A stretch of DNA of 51,211 bases from Chromera velia (GCA_018398765.1 JAHBMJ010000301.1:1-51211); one strand, 5' to 3'; numbered from the stretch's first letter, positions 12,981-25,611 are shown. A program made the numbers and translations. Notes: a model not told the origin generated them from the letters alone.

Positions 12981-14250
12981 TTGAGAGGGGAAGGTGTTGA
13001 TAAATCAATCAGAGAGACAACAGTCGCCTGTCTCTTTGAAGACTCTCCTAAAAAATATAAATAAAGATTATGAAATGTGACCCGAGGTATGACCGCGTCT
13101 AGAAATGCCTTCTACATCATGCCGGTGACTTTGTGGGCAACACTGGATGCAACATATACATTAAGAATAATGCATGCATTAAACAAAAACACCCTACAAG
13201 TAAATTTGAAAGTAGATTTGAGTAATTTAGATGAGTAGTAATTTAAAGTAATTTACTAAGTTAGCTAAGCAATTTAAAGTAGTTTATAGAGTATAATTTA
13301 GAATAGTACTACACAGTACGGTTAGGAGTTAGTACCGAGTTACTACCGGCCCCTTTTAGCCAGTAGTGAGTTACCGTTAGTTTGATAACCATGAGATGGT
13401 AACCAGCGGACTTGAAGGCGTGTACCACTACCATGGTAGTTTAAGAAAAAACTCTGGTAAAAACAGTTGCTAGACCCATTTTAAAGCCTGACTACTTAAC
13501 TTATTAGCAATTCAAGTTTAAAGCCCTGAAATGATTATACTCAAATAATATAGGCTATACACAATAATATAGTAATTATACTTCAGTCATAAAATGATAA
13601 ACATTGAAAAACATTGAGTTTTATTATAGAATGAACTTTTAATGAATGCCAAAAATATGATTTTTACTGGTATAAAATTGGTTTTGTAGGTTAAGTTTGA
13701 CTCAAAATATGGCCAAATCTGCCTGTTTTTAGCTACTACCGCTATCATTGGAACACTACTACCATAATTACAAAATTAGTAACCGGGCAGCTTAGCGGCC
13801 GCCTAGTGACCATCCTACTTTCGTTACTCCTAACCGTACTATGTAAATAGTACTAGGAATAGTAAACTAAAGCAATTTAGAAGACTCCGATAGGAATCTA
13901 AATTAGAAAAAAAAATTAAATTACTAGATGAATAATGAATTGATTGATTAATTAATTAATTGGTTCTGCACTAGGCTTTCCCGCTATGTTTAGGTGTCGA
14001 ATTGAATTAAATTGAGGCGGTTAAAGCCGGTGAGCCACTACTTAGGCTCTAACCAACCACGGGGCATATGACATGCAATGTTAGTGTGTTGATCTTTTTC
14101 CGTTTTTGACCTAGTGCAGTGACTCAATCACATGTGGCAATTAACATGAAATCACGCCAATTTGGCTATACATTCCTCATTTAGAAAGTACTGGTCACAT
14201 TAGAATTTAGAAATTTAGAAGTATATCAATGTTCACTTTTAAATTGATGT
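12981..14250. other. AT-rich island without genes
   Basis: Base composition changes abruptly from pyrimidine-rich to strongly AT-rich (runs such as AATTTAAAGTAATTTACTAAG). No ORF worth calling is present. It contains the foldback element at 13290-13862. At 14020-14035 it carries a 16-base word, GTTAAAGCCGGTGAGC, repeated exactly at 33229-33244 in the other AT-rich island. Confidence 0.6.
13290..13862. mobile_element. Foldback/MITE-like element with inverted ends
   Basis: The word AGTACGGTTAGGAGTTA at 13315-13331 recurs inverted at 13824-13840 with one mismatch. The inverted similarity continues outward imperfectly (AATAGTACTA against TAGTACTAGGAATAG). The interior of about 490 bp has no ORF but repeats the words TACTACCG and TTACCGTTA. 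This fits a non-autonomous inverted-repeat element. I could not fix the exact termini or a target-site duplication. Confidence 0.5.
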
Positions 14251-14823
14251 TTTGAACAATGTTTTCTGCGCATTCATCGACAATTTTTCGAGATCTCACA
14301 GCTCTCTCTACCAAGCTATCGGGTCCGTGGTACTGACCAACTACTCGAACTTGAACCCCCTTTTCTGTACCTTTTTAAGAGTCAAAACATCGTCACACAC
14401 TGACGTCATCGACTCTAAGGAAGAACGAATCTTCCTCTGAAGAAATTCCATCTCCACTGATTCTCCAGTCCATGCGCTGATTGGATTTCGGTTGGAGTGT
14501 GAAATGAATCTGTAGGATTTTTCTCTTTCTCATTGTCTCCCCGGTCCTGCAGCAAGTTCCGAGAAACTGCCAGAGAGAGATGGGACCTCTCTTTTTTCAG
14601 CCTGCCCGAAGAATCGGATTCCCCCAGTGAATCCCTTCTGTAACCCCTCCGGGTGGTGCCCGACAGAGACAGAGCGCGTCTGCTGGCAAACCCGAGATCA
14701 TCAAGGAGGAACATCGCACCCCCAATGGAGAAGGCAGGAGGAGAGGGGGGAGAGACGGATCATGAAAATGCCAATGACGCCAGGAATGACAGTGTGAATG
14801 ACAAGAGGCTTTAGAAGGGAAAG

Positions 14824-14863
<40 letters not shown>

Positions 14864-14946
14864 GCATAGATGAAATAAAACTGATCTATGTAGAGATATT
14901 TATGCAATCTATTTATTTCGTTTGTCATCACTCTGTCCTTCGATCT

Positions 14947-14983
<37 letters not shown>

Positions 14984-15099
14984 CAGGCACGCAGGCAGAT
15001 TGCATGCTTTCCTTTTTCTTCTTTTCACAAACAGACAGGCAGACCGGCAGGAAGGCACACCAACATCCAGCCAATGGAAGAGAACGGACCCCGAATTCT
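14251..15099. other. Intergenic stretch with CA microsatellites
   Basis: No gene is supported here. CA runs lie at about 14826-14860 and 14949-14981, in opposite flanks of a short AT-rich piece. It is the region downstream of the minus-strand gene ending at 15100 and may hold its 3' UTR. Confidence 0.4.
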
Positions 15100-18000
15100 T
15101 CATTCCTCTTCTGAGTCGGAATCGTACCCCTGGAGTACGCCGAGTCGGACCGGGGCGCTCCCTGCCTTGCTCGACGACCTGCATGCACCACACAGGGGTG
15201 CACAGCTGTCCACACTTCGAGAGAGACTGCTTCATCAAGACAAAGGAACATTGAGACAGGACACAGTAAGAGTGTTGGACAAACACACACACACACACAC
15301 ACAGAGGCTGAAGGGGGTGCGACGGGGTGCTTCTTCCCCTCTCCGCACGCCCGAGGGCCTTCAAGTTGCCGATGAGGTTGTGGGTGCATGCGAGGGAGGG
15401 AGAAAGGGGGGGAGGCACACAGAGAGAACAGAAGTTAACCGTTGCAAGGATCACATAATCTTTTGTTCCTCATTTTGGCGGACGACTTTGCCTGAGCAAG
15501 ACTTCGACATGAATTCCAACTGCATGCAGAAAAGGAAAGGTCTCTGGAAGGTAATCGCCATGCATCGATTGGCCTTTTCATTCGTGCCCTGCATGGGCAT
15601 GCAGAAGGAATAGAAGAGCGTCGAAGCTGTGCACAGACAAAGAGACATGGGTTGGATCCGGCGTTCAAGAACTCACTGAGTGTAATCAACAGAGAGCCCA
15701 AAAGCCGCCAAATGGCATCATGAAGCGGTGTGATCCACATCACTCGCCAATTAATTACCCAACTGCATGAGGAGTTTGTTACTCACATGGATCCGTGCGC
15801 CGACAAAACATCCTCACGTTGGTCACAGAAAGAAGAGACGCGAGAACTGTCTTGCAGACTGACTTTCTTTCTTTCGTTTTCGCCAAGAGCAGGGGAAGGG
15901 GGTAGAACGACTCGCGTACCTGCACCACCCTCATCCCCCAACCCCCTCCCCTTGAAAGACCTAGCTGGCCGTCGCACCCCCTTCAAATTTCACGCACTCA
16001 GACTAAACAAGCACTTCTAGGGGGAAACATTTCAGACAGAAGAGAAACTGATACAATTTACGAAGGCTGTGGTGCTGACCTGCTTGGCTTCTTGTGTGTG
16101 AGTTCCTCTGTGTTGTCGTGCTGCAACGGCACGCATTGCAGAAAGAAACGCAAGAGCACATGCACAGTCTGCCAAACAAGTCAGTCAACCCTTTCAAATA
16201 GATCCCTGCTGGGGGGAAGAAAAGACATGCAGGAGACAACAGCCAGCCACTAATTGAATCTCCATTGCAAAGAAAAGAAAAGAAAATGCATTTGAAGGAG
16301 GAGCAGCAATTTCTGCGCGAGAGAGATCTCCGAGACCGAGGAAATATGTATAGACTGAAAGATACGATCAAAGATGCTGGTGGCGGAAGGTGGAAGACAA
16401 ATGGAATCAAAGAAAAAAAGCTCCGCACAAAATTGATGAAAGTGGAAAAAAGGGAATGCCGAGTGAGCGGAAGCACATGCCCATCTTTGCATACAAGTCC
16501 ACAAAAAGACCAACTGCTTTTCTGTCCCTGCTCCTTGATCTCGACCGACTCCTTGCTCGCTTCCCAGGCTCCCTTTCCTGCAAAATCACAATCTCGGTAT
16601 AGAAGCTCATTTTTGGTCTCAAGGCAGGCGTCTCTTTCCACAGGTATTCATGCAACTGTCTACATGCATAATTTTGCTGTCATTGTCGGACCTGCACGAC
16701 CTCAAAAAAGAAAAAGGAAAGAAAGAGGGGGAAAAAGGATGTGAGATCGATCCACATCTTCTCTGCATGATCCAACAATCTTGATCCAAAACGCTGCGGG
16801 GGAAGAGTTGGAGCTCGAGACTTTCGTGGAGCCAGTTTCGGTGGGTGCGGGCAGAAATCAGTTGGATGGACGCGGAAGGTGGAGAGCAGAGGGTGACCGA
16901 CTGAAAAAGGGGGGGGGGGGAGGAAGAGAAGGAGAAAATTAGGTACGCGACAACGAAGGTAGGCCCATCAGTGCCTTCATCCTTTGATTCTTCTGTCACT
17001 TACTTTGATTCTTCTGTGAGTGGGCACGTCTCACAACAACGTGCATGTGTGCCTTCCCTTCCCTTCACAAAGAAGAAGAAGAAGAAGAAGAAGAAGAAGA
17101 AGATTTGGACTCGGCCACCCTCGGTCTCTTCTTCGGCGGTTCCCAGTCGGAGTCATCGTCGTCGCCATCATACGCGTCTTCGTCATCCTCAGTGTCATCC
17201 TCATGATCCTCAACCTGGGTGACCGTACCAGGCTCGGCAGCCCGTTTGGCTTCCCAGGCCTTGGCGGCGATGGAAAGGAAGAGACTCAGTACGTGTCCCT
17301 GTCCTGCCTCTTTCCCGTCTCCCTCAACCCCATCCTCTGCATCCGCAACGACTCCAGAGTCCTCCTGACAACTTTTCTCCCTCTCTCCTTCCACCGAGCA
17401 CTCCTTCGACGCGTAAACAGTGCGCCTGTGTCTCCCCTGTCTCTTTCTCTGTCTGTGTCGGACTCCTCGCACGCAAGCCGTGCGGGCTCAGCGTCCCTGT
17501 TCTGCTGCATTCGAAAGAAAAGAAAACAGAATTAACATGGAAGCATCGCTGTAGATTGTCAAAAGCTCCAGCAAAGACACTGACACATAGACAGCCGTCC
17601 ACGTTGTCGAAGAAGCTCAAGAGAGGACAGAGGACACCGTGGAAAGAGCAGAGACAAATTCAAAACAACCACGGCTGTAACATCGACAGACCAACAAAAG
17701 CTGAAGAGGCAAAGCCACTGAGCATGGGGGTGAAAAGAGACGAATCGAAGCCATCTTCCTCCCTCTACTGTCCTGCTACTGCAGCTGCGGCCCCCCCATT
17801 GAAAGGACGCGGCCGTCATTGCTGTCGGGAGAGGGGCAGAAGCCGCATTCCGGATGGTTGCGCATGCAGAGGGAGAGAGAGAAATTAAGACACCGAAAGA
17901 GAGAGGGAGGGAGAGAGGAAGGGAGAGAAAGGAGGCAAATCCAGAGTTTGCATGGCGACTTGCCTGACCAGCCTGAGTTTGTCTTTGATGAATAAGAGGT

Positions 18001-18656
18001 CCTCGCGAACTGCTTGCCCCCCTCGGATTGCGTTGAGCCTGTAGACGTCTTCCAGGCACGTTAGCTGCCCCCAGGGCTCCTGCACATCAAAGAGAAAAAA
18101 AAACAGATTTATCAAGAATGAATGCTAGAAGGTGTCGATCATTCAATCAATGAAATACCACTCTGAGAAGGATTTCTGCAAATTACATACACCAGGTGGT
18201 GGAGCGGCATCGAAGAAAGCGAGAACATTGAAGACGTCGACCAAGGATCTCTTCAAGTAGGGGCCCTGTTGATATAGGCTTGTGAATAAGGCGTGTATGG
18301 ACAAAGAGAGACTTGAGGACGAACAGACAGACACCATTACTGAAAAGGAGAACCGCTGGGAAGACTGCCTGATAAATGGATGGACGGAAAGAGAGACGAA
18401 GCGGACACTTTCAGCTCACGCTTTTTTTCTTTCTTCGTTCTCGCCTACCAAGGAGCAAGACTTACACGTAGACTGAAGAAGGCCAATGGGCGTACACAGA
18501 GAAACGCGGATTCTACTGGACAGAAAGACCCACAACCATAGAGATATATACACAGAGAAAGAAAAGCTGAAGAAAACCGACCTTGTCCGCACTGTCAAAA
18601 TTTCTTACTTCCCCCTTAGGACCAGGAGGGGGAAGATCAAGGGGAGTCAGGGACAT
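15100..18656 (-). CDS. Acidic, serine-rich, probably nuclear protein (gene model tentative)
   Basis: Minus-strand exons that look coding: 18656-18582 (from an ATG, MSLTPLDLPPPGPKGEVRNF), 18265-18191 (donor GTATGT), 18079-17960, an exon ending near 17058 whose start is unclear, and 15178-15100. The first three join in phase 0. The long exon encodes a very acidic segment (HEDDTEDDEDAYDGDDDDSD), a basic WEPPKKRPR patch that could be a nuclear localisation signal, and a TCT-coded serine run. If the donor TT|GTGAAG after the run is used, the last exon continues in phase and ends LGVLQGYDSDSEEE and stop, a C-terminus style common in nuclear and splicing-associated proteins. The alternative is termination directly after the serine run (TTG TGA) and a separate gene downstream. 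The coding sequence may start further upstream, since the frame is open beyond 18656. Family not recognised. Confidence 0.5.
15179..17057 (-). other. Long intron or second gene: ambiguous coding-like segments
   Basis: Segments near 16905-16740, 16640-16490 and 15760-15450 show open minus-strand frames. One of them encodes a hydrophobic stretch (MWITPLHDAIWRLLGSLLIT) followed by a possible intron. None joins cleanly in phase to the neighbours on either side. They may belong to a separate small gene or be chance frames in a 1.9-kb intron. Confidence 0.3.
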
Positions 18657-18939
18657 CCGGGGAGGGGCTGGCTGTATATTGGTGGAGATGGAGATTGCAT
18701 GCACAGACTGCAGAGAGCTCTAAGGCAGTTTTGGACAAGATTCTGAACTTAAGTGAGTCTGGACGGTCCCGAGCATTCACCTGGTGGGTGACTCTGTCTC
18801 CTGAGTGTCTTAATTCCGTGAATCCGCTGTCCAAGAGGAAACATGCAAACAGCTAGATCGAAGCTGCACTGCCCTGCATGCAGACGATCTGCGTTATTGA
18901 TCGATGCATGCACGCCTGCATGCATGCATGCATGCATGC

Positions 18940-19824
18940 AGTTTGAGGATTAAAAAACAATATTTTTTACCCGCGTAAAAAACAAGTTTGTTCGCGCGCA
19001 TTCGCGCGCGACGCTCCTAGCGACGCTGTCTCCATGTTTTTTTTTTAGAAAAACATTTTGATTTGTAGTTCTCTGAGCAGACTCTTTGATCCCGGCTTTG
19101 TCGTGGCAAGCTCAGCCACACCGTCGAAAGTCTCCCTGATCTAGCTGAAAATCATCGTCACGCTCACTCTGAGACTCTCCGTGCATTCTTTCAGCAGTTG
19201 CTGCTCGGATCTCCTCGTGAGGAAAGAAAAAGGAACAGAGAGAACTCAAAGTAAGAACCTGGTGCCCAAAAAAACAGAAAAAAAATTTAATTTAAAGGGG
19301 GGCTTTCACTTGAGTGACGTGAAGTTGAGTCCAATCGGCATCTTTAGTAAAAATGATTCTAAAGTCAGAGAGCAAACCAATTTTGTATAGAAAGAATGTA
19401 AAGCTTTGTGTATGTATAGTAGAACACATTTGTGGATGCCTATCTCACCTAGTCTCACACACAAAAGGACAAAGAATTTTGACTTATTTTGACTAGACTT
19501 TAATTATTTTGGTCACTTCAATAATTTAGTTCATGTATAACCTTGGTATACTTACGCAAGACCACTAGATGTATGTTGGTGTTTCTTTCCGTCACTATTT
19601 GTTGATAGCTACTAGTTACTTCAAGTTATTCTAGGACCAAAAAGGACAAAACGACAAAGCTGGACAAAGTATCATAAAAAATATAGATAACGGTTAAAAT
19701 AACTAAACTGGCTCGTCCCGGGAGTCGTCCGTTACCGTTTACTACCGTCTACCACTGTACGCCCATTTTAGGGCCATTTATGGGCGAATAGCCATGATAT
19801 TTGACTAGCCGTATGATTTAGCGT
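18940..19824. other. AT-rich stretch upstream of the retrotransposon
   Basis: After a GCATGC run (18902-18940) the sequence turns AT-rich. No ORF is convincing. The words TTACCGTTTACTACCG near 19730 recall the interior of the foldback element at 13290-13862. This may include the 5' untranslated part of the retrotransposon, whose 5' end I cannot define. Confidence 0.4.
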
Positions 19825-20763
19825 ATGAGCATGGTTGCAGTCTGGTTGAATTGTAAAGGAGTACAAAGGGGACTGCAGCCTTGGTTGTCCTCAAAAGAGT
19901 TTAAGAAGGAGTTTGAGGAAGCAGACATTATTTTTCTGAACGAGACATGCTCTTCTTTAAGAGAGTGCCAGACAGTAACAGGAAAGAAGACTGGAGTCAA
20001 CTACCCACTGATAATGAAATTGGGGGAGCAGACAGTAAACACGGGCGGGGTTACTATGCTTCTTAGCTATAGGAGAAGGAGTGCAGGTTGGGAAGAAGAC
20101 AGACTGAGCGGGGCCACGGGGATGGTACAGAATCTAAATCCACAAAAAACCCTGCTGTGTGGAGTATATGATCCCGCCGCACGTACTACGTACTGTGACG
20201 AAACTTTGATTACAGATCTGAAGGAGTGCATGGAAGAGAAAAGAAGAAAAGGGGGCGGGGAAAGGGGTAGGGTATATGTTGGAGGAGACTTCAATGCAAG
20301 GATTGGAAAAGAGGCTCCAAAGATTCTCTTTGGGGAAGATGTCGGGGTTGGGGAAGTGGAAGGGAGGGGACAGAAAAGAGAGAGTTGTGAGCCTGTTAGG
20401 CAGTCCTAAGATCTGATAGTGAACGAAAAGGGGAGGAGACTGATTTTGTTCTGCGAAGAAACAGAGATCGTACCGCTTAACGGCCTGCGTCAGTGCAAAG
20501 TCGAGAGGGGAGAGGAAGAGAAGTCATTTAACTTCGATGGGTCGTTCACTTTTTCTGGTCTTAGGAGGGATGCATTTACAGTAAATGATTATATTTGTGT
20601 TTCGCCTGAACTTCTTCTGTTTGTTCATGCTTTTTCTGTGAAGGAAGTGAATTCGGTAAAGACTGACCACGCCACACTTTGGTTGCACCTGCGCTTGCGA
20701 GAAACAAAAGATAAGAAGAGGAGAAAGAGGACAAAGAAAGAGAGGGAGCTGCCAGAGCAAGAC
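19825..20763 (+). pseudogene. Retrotransposon endonuclease (APE/EEP) domain, stop at 20407
   Basis: The start AVWLNCKGV matches the LNxxG opening of APE-type endonucleases. The catalytic signatures are present: FLNET (Glu), GGDFNARIG (Asp/Asn) and, after the stop, KTDHATLWL (the Asp-His pair near the C-terminus). The TAA at 20407 interrupts the frame, which continues directly in the same phase to the TAA at 20764. By homology the enzyme nicks target DNA to prime reverse transcription; this copy cannot make it in one piece unless the stops are read through. Confidence 0.8.
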
Positions 20764-20766
20764 TAA

Positions 20767-22671
20767 ATTCAAAAAAGATGGTGGAGACCCTTACCAGAGA
20801 GAGCAGAAAAGAACTTCTTGTCAGCGCTGGAAAGAAGATTAGACAACGAAGGAGTAAAAAGAGAAATGAGCAAGATGATAGACGTTCAGAAAGGAGTTCG
20901 GGTAATGGAAGAGACACTAGATAGACCATACAGGAAGCTGAAAAAAGCAGTAGAAGAGGAATACAAGAAAGCGTGCAAGAAAGAAAAGAAATGCAGAAGA
21001 GGGACAAACGTTAAAGAGGATGACACACCAGAGATAATAATCAAGAGGAGAATCAAACAAGTGAAAAAGATCGAATCACAGGCAGGAAAAAAAGTAAGAG
21101 ACGCCAAAAAGAAGCTCGACGAAGAAAAGATAGAATCAGCAGAAAGAGAATTGAAAGAAGCAAAAGAGGCTTTGCACTCAGCAAGCAGGGAGAGAAGAAG
21201 AACGATGAGAAAAGAGGAGGCAAGGCAGAGATTGAAAAGAATAGAAAGAATCACAAGTCAGCTGGCAGAGAAAGGAAGAGAATGGAAGGTATGGAACCAG
21301 CTGAGCAAAAAGAAAGAGGTAAGAAAGGAAGATGCGCTGACTGAAGAAGAGATAACAAGGGGGTGGGAAAAACAGTGGAAGAAAGATGAAAACGAAGACG
21401 CAGAGGAAGAAATTATGGAAACCGTCTCACGCATCTTCAAAGTGCTGACAGAAATAAAAGAATGGAGGATAGACACAAAAAAGGTGCGTGAAGGATTGAA
21501 AAAGAACGGAAACCCTAAGAAAGCGGCAGGAAAAGATGGCATACCTCCGGGTGTGCATGGTGTAATGGCAAAGTCGGCAACAGTGGTCGAGTATTACCAT
21601 GCATTAATAAATGTGTGTGCTCGTTTCGCATGGTGGCCGTCTGGATGGAATGATCTCGTGATCTCCACACTTCCTAAACCAGAGAAGCCGCAGAACATTC
21701 AAAAAGGATGGAGACCAATCCACTTAGACTCAGCCGATACGAAATGGGGGGAGTTGTACGTGAGGGATGCGGTAGAGACAGAGGGAAGGGAGAAACGGAA
21801 CCATGTGCAGTTCGCCTACAGTAAAGGGGTGGGAACCTTGAATGCAATTTTTCTTTTGCTTCAATCGATCGCTTGTCTCAAGATTTTTTTTGTTTCTTTT
21901 ATTGATTTCATAAGTGTATTTGATGAAGCATCTCATAGTAGAATGCCTGAACAGTTGAAAAAGCACGGGGTGCGGGAAGAGACCATTAAGTGGGTATGTG
22001 AGTCGCTGCGAAATATCAGAGCAAGGGTGAAGGGGAGTGATTTCTGGTTTCGGAAAGAAAAGGGGTCAAAGCAGGGAGGTCCGGCAGGACCTTCTGTGTT
22101 TAAGGGATATACAAATGACATGCCAGCAGACATTAGGAGGAGGGCAGGCCTCACCGGGAGGGGTCCCAAGCTCCAGAAAGGCCCCGATCGTGCGCAAGAG
22201 AACTTCCCTGTCGGGCTTTTTACTGACAACACATACCTTCAGTCGATAGAGGCAGAGGAGATGGAAAGGCTTTTGAAGGCACTGGAGGAGTATGCGAGGC
22301 CTTTGAAGCTCCTTCTGTCAGATAAGTCAAGAAGAATGAAGTTTGGACAGAAAGCGGGAGAGAGAAGAAAGCGATTCACGTTGGGTGGGGCAGAGTTAGT
22401 TCAGGCAAGCGAATACCCGTACCTTGGCCTTCTTTTAACAGAAGATTACTCCACAGATGCAATGATGAGAGAGAGAATGATTAAGGCAGAAAGACTCTTT
22501 TTTGCATTGAAAAGTAAGATCAGTGCAGGAGGAGAGATCCCACCTGCAACTTGTTTTCAATGGTTCAGGCAGACAGTATGTGCAGTTTGGTCATACGGCT
22601 GCGAAGTACATTCACACTCGCAGGAAGCGTTTGCAGAGTTTGACAGACTGCAAAGAAGATTCATTCGATGA
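20767..22671 (+). pseudogene. Retrotransposon reverse transcriptase domain, altered active site
   Basis: The first third is a Lys/Glu-rich helical linker. Reverse transcriptase motifs follow: AAGKDGIPPGVHG (usual KAPGPDG), DFISVFDEASH (usual DFxxAFDxVxH), SKQGGPAGPSVFKGYTND (usual GxxQGxxLSPLLFxxYxxD), FTDNTYL in place of the usual YADDxxL, and YPYLGLLL (usual YLGxxL). The Asp-Asp pair is reduced to Asp-Asn, so catalysis is unlikely. The frame has no ATG directly after the preceding stop; the first is near 20866. It ends at TGA 22669 and continues in phase beyond. Confidence 0.85.
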
Positions 22672-23772
22672 GTGCTGCAACTGAGAGAGAAAGAAAGCAT
22701 ACTCACCATTTTCTTTGAGGCAGGCCTTCTTCCTATCGATCTGGTGGTTGCACAGAGAACCTTGATGTGGACAAGGAAGGTAATCCAAAAAGGAAGAGAC
22801 ACACTGACAGGCCATGCACTCATTCAATCATTGCAGGAAGGAGTCGATTCAGAACTGAGAAGAAGGAAGCTTCACCCCTTTCACCTTTTCCCCCACTTAA
22901 AGAAATGTGTCGAAACACTTTTCACAGAGACAAGAAGCCATCCCTTCCAGATAGGAAGAGAACCAGAAGCTGCAGGCAGACAACCTTCCTTTGAAAGAAG
23001 AGATAGAATAGTAAAGTGGATAGAAGTGCTGAAAAAGGAACAAATTACAAAGAGGAAAAAGGAAGCATTTGCAGAGAGAGTTGAGAGGTCAGTGCAGAAA
23101 AGAGGAAGGGCCGAAAGGGAAGAGCTGAGAGAAGGCATCATACATCCTATCCATGCATCTCTATCCAACGGAAATCGCCTAAATCTGTGGCTTCACAACA
23201 GCAAGAATAGAGAAGATACAGACAGAAGCATTTCATTAGATAGAGATAAGATAGGGAGAACTCCCGTCTGCTGCACAAAGATAGCTCCCTGGCCTGTCCA
23301 CAGAAGAAGGGCTGCATTTCGGGTGAGAGAGAGAAACTTAAAGGTAAACAGGGGGAAGTTCTCAGCAGAAAGAGACAGGGGGACCCCATTGACAGAAAAG
23401 AAATGCATGGTTTGCTCTGACCTGCTTGACATTCAAATAGTCGAAGATGAAATCCATGTGCTGACTGAATGCCCTCTGCATGATGGAGAGAGGGCAGACT
23501 GCTTGCAAGCTTTGATGACACATTGGAGTTCGGTGAAAGGGAGAGAGGAGAGAGCTGCAAATAGCAGCAGATGGAAAGTGGGTGGTGAAGGGAAGGTAGA
23601 CAAGATTACTCTATTCTCTTTTCTTTTGAATGAGGCCGACAAGAATGTCGATACCTTTCTGAAAGACATCATGATGAAAAAACAGGTAGTGAGAGAATGG
23701 AAAAGAAAAAAGGGAGACAATTTGAGTCAAACTTTAGGAAGAGAGTTAGATAGGCTGCATCAAGAGACTTAG
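22672..23772 (+). pseudogene. Retrotransposon C-terminal region with Cys/His motif
   Basis: This continues the same frame after TGA 22669 (the stop replaces a residue in FIR*VLQL). It is about 366 residues long. Near its end it holds CMVC followed by HVLTECPLH, the C-x2-C ... H-x4-C arrangement found at the C-terminus of many LINE polyproteins, thought to bind nucleic acid. It ends at TAG 23770. Confidence 0.7.
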
Positions 23773-24150
23773 AAAAGTGAGAAAGAAAGAGAGGGAAGAA
23801 TTAAAGAGCATGAAAGGGTGTGGAGTGATACAAAGAAAGCAAAAGAGGAGGGAAAAAGGAGGAGGATGGGATGTTGGGAGGTTTTGGAACTCGCTTCGAG
23901 CCGTTCATCTGCAATTCTGGGATCGTTCCCTTTCAAACCCTGCTTTGGAATGGAGTGAGCCCTCTCGCATACACACGCAGGTGATTGACTGTTCAATGTG
24001 ATCCGTTCACGGCACAGGCAAGACGTGTGCGGGCCGGCCAGGGAGGTCTAATGCGTCTAGGCGCTTTCCCTGGAAGCCGCACGTCGGACATTCGGCATTG
24101 GGGCGGGGAGCCAATCCTTCGGACATTAATCCTAATCCTAATCCTAATGT

Positions 24151-25611
24151 TAGCAATAATGATGACTAACCAATACTTATTTCACTTGGAATAAAAACAA
24201 AAGGCTATTCTACTAGTATAGGCTATTCTAATATTTTTGGCTAGTACATGAATTATTCTAGTAGAATAGTTAATGACTATTCTAAGAGGTGTAAAGAAAA
24301 ACCTGACCCATAGATGTGACATATTATGCCAAGTATTATTCTTATGCAAAGAAGATTGAAAATCATATTTTAAGTAAGTTGAAATACATGTCTACTGACC
24401 ACCGTTATAATGAAATATAATAAAACATGCATGCCCGTACATGACACTACTAGTATATGCATACCCGGTTAGATACTCGGAAATAACACGTCTGTGCCTG
24501 GCTTTTAAAAGAGAAAAAGAGAGAGGGAGCGGACTTGAATTACAAAGATGACTTGTAGAAGCGCTCTAACTTTGCACTTTTTCCCCTTTTTTGATCTCTC
24601 TTTTTTTTCTTCACCGGCCGATCGCTCAACCTATATATAGCGACCAACCGACGCCAGGCCTCACCCAAGGTAAACAAGCAAGTACAAGCAAGTTATCAAC
24701 ATTGTCGGGGTGTGCCACTTGTTTATCTCTTCCAATTTCAAACCCCAGTGTTACCCCACATTCTATATAATACCCCCTCGCCTCCGTTCTCATTCCTACA
24801 GGTCGCACTGAACCCCTGTACAATAGTTTGGATGCCCCCCGCTTTACCTCCCCAAAACTTCAAAACAAAATAAGGAAGAAGGTAGGAAGGAGAAATGGAA
24901 AGCAAAGAATCAAAAAGACTTTAATCCTGCTCTACTTCTATGTTCGTTATGCTTTCTTGACGGTTTTGACCTCCCGACACGAGAATCAACAGAACACGCA
25001 GTCTTCTGCAAGACCCCTGTCTGTCATGCAGGCTCATGACAGCATGCGGAGTCTCCTTCGCCCCTGCAAAGAGTCTACACAAACACTCTCAGGCTGTTTC
25101 CTTTCCCATTCACTTCGTTGTGCAACCGTTCTGCTTGACTGATTGAGTGTGTCGATCGTGCATGCAGGCAGAGGCGTGAAGGAAAGTGCAAACGAGACTG
25201 TACGGCATTGTGGAAACAGGCAAAAGCAAACCTCCTGAAGGGACAATTAACCAGCACCAACAAAACAAAAACTGAAAGAGCCTACAGACCCCATTACAGG
25301 TAGTCGGATTGGAGGCGGCACCGAAAAAAAAGGAGACAGACAATCCCACCATTCACCCACACATTTACCCATCCCTCTATCCGTCCCTCCATCTACCCAA
25401 CCACCCAATCACCCACCCACCCATCCATCTATTTGTCAAAAACTCCGAGGGAAAGACGGACTTTGTAAGCTTCTGCATCGTCACTGGATCGCAGTCACTT
25501 TCACCTGCACGACTACAACTTCCTGATGCTTCCATCCTACTCTCACAGACGTCCTGTCAAATGTTTCAGCTTTGGCAGTCTTTGCAGTCCGAGCCCCTAT
25601 TTGTGCCCCGA
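24151..25611. other. AT-rich to mixed intergenic DNA
   Basis: No gene is supported. An inverted pair CTATTCTACTAG (about 24204) and CTAGTAGAATAG (about 24257) could form a hairpin. At 24630 the sequence CTATATATAG is TATA-like, but no coding sequence follows clearly. Confidence 0.35.

Larger units (their letters stand above)
19825..24150 (+). mobile_element. Non-LTR (LINE-type) retrotransposon, degenerate
   Basis: One reading frame runs from ATG 19825 to TAG at 23770 with only three internal stops (TAA 20407, TAA 20764, TGA 22669) and no frameshift. Domain order is APE-type endonuclease, reverse transcriptase, then a C-terminal Cys/His motif: the classic layout of APE-class LINEs. No LTRs, integrase or separate ORF1 are visible. 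The 3' flank is GC-rich and ends at about 24123-24146 in ATTAATCCTAATCCTAATCC, a short tandem tail like those of several LINE families. AT-rich sequence follows. The 5' end and a target-site duplication were not found. Confidence 0.85.

Noticed and set aside
20407-22671. Stop-codon reassignment to explain the LINE stops
   Set aside because: Both TAA and TGA would have to be sense, while other genes here use TGA as a normal stop; the altered RT motifs fit decay better.
24123-24150. Internal telomere from CCTAAT repeats
   Set aside because: Only three to four units, placed exactly where a LINE 3' tail is expected.
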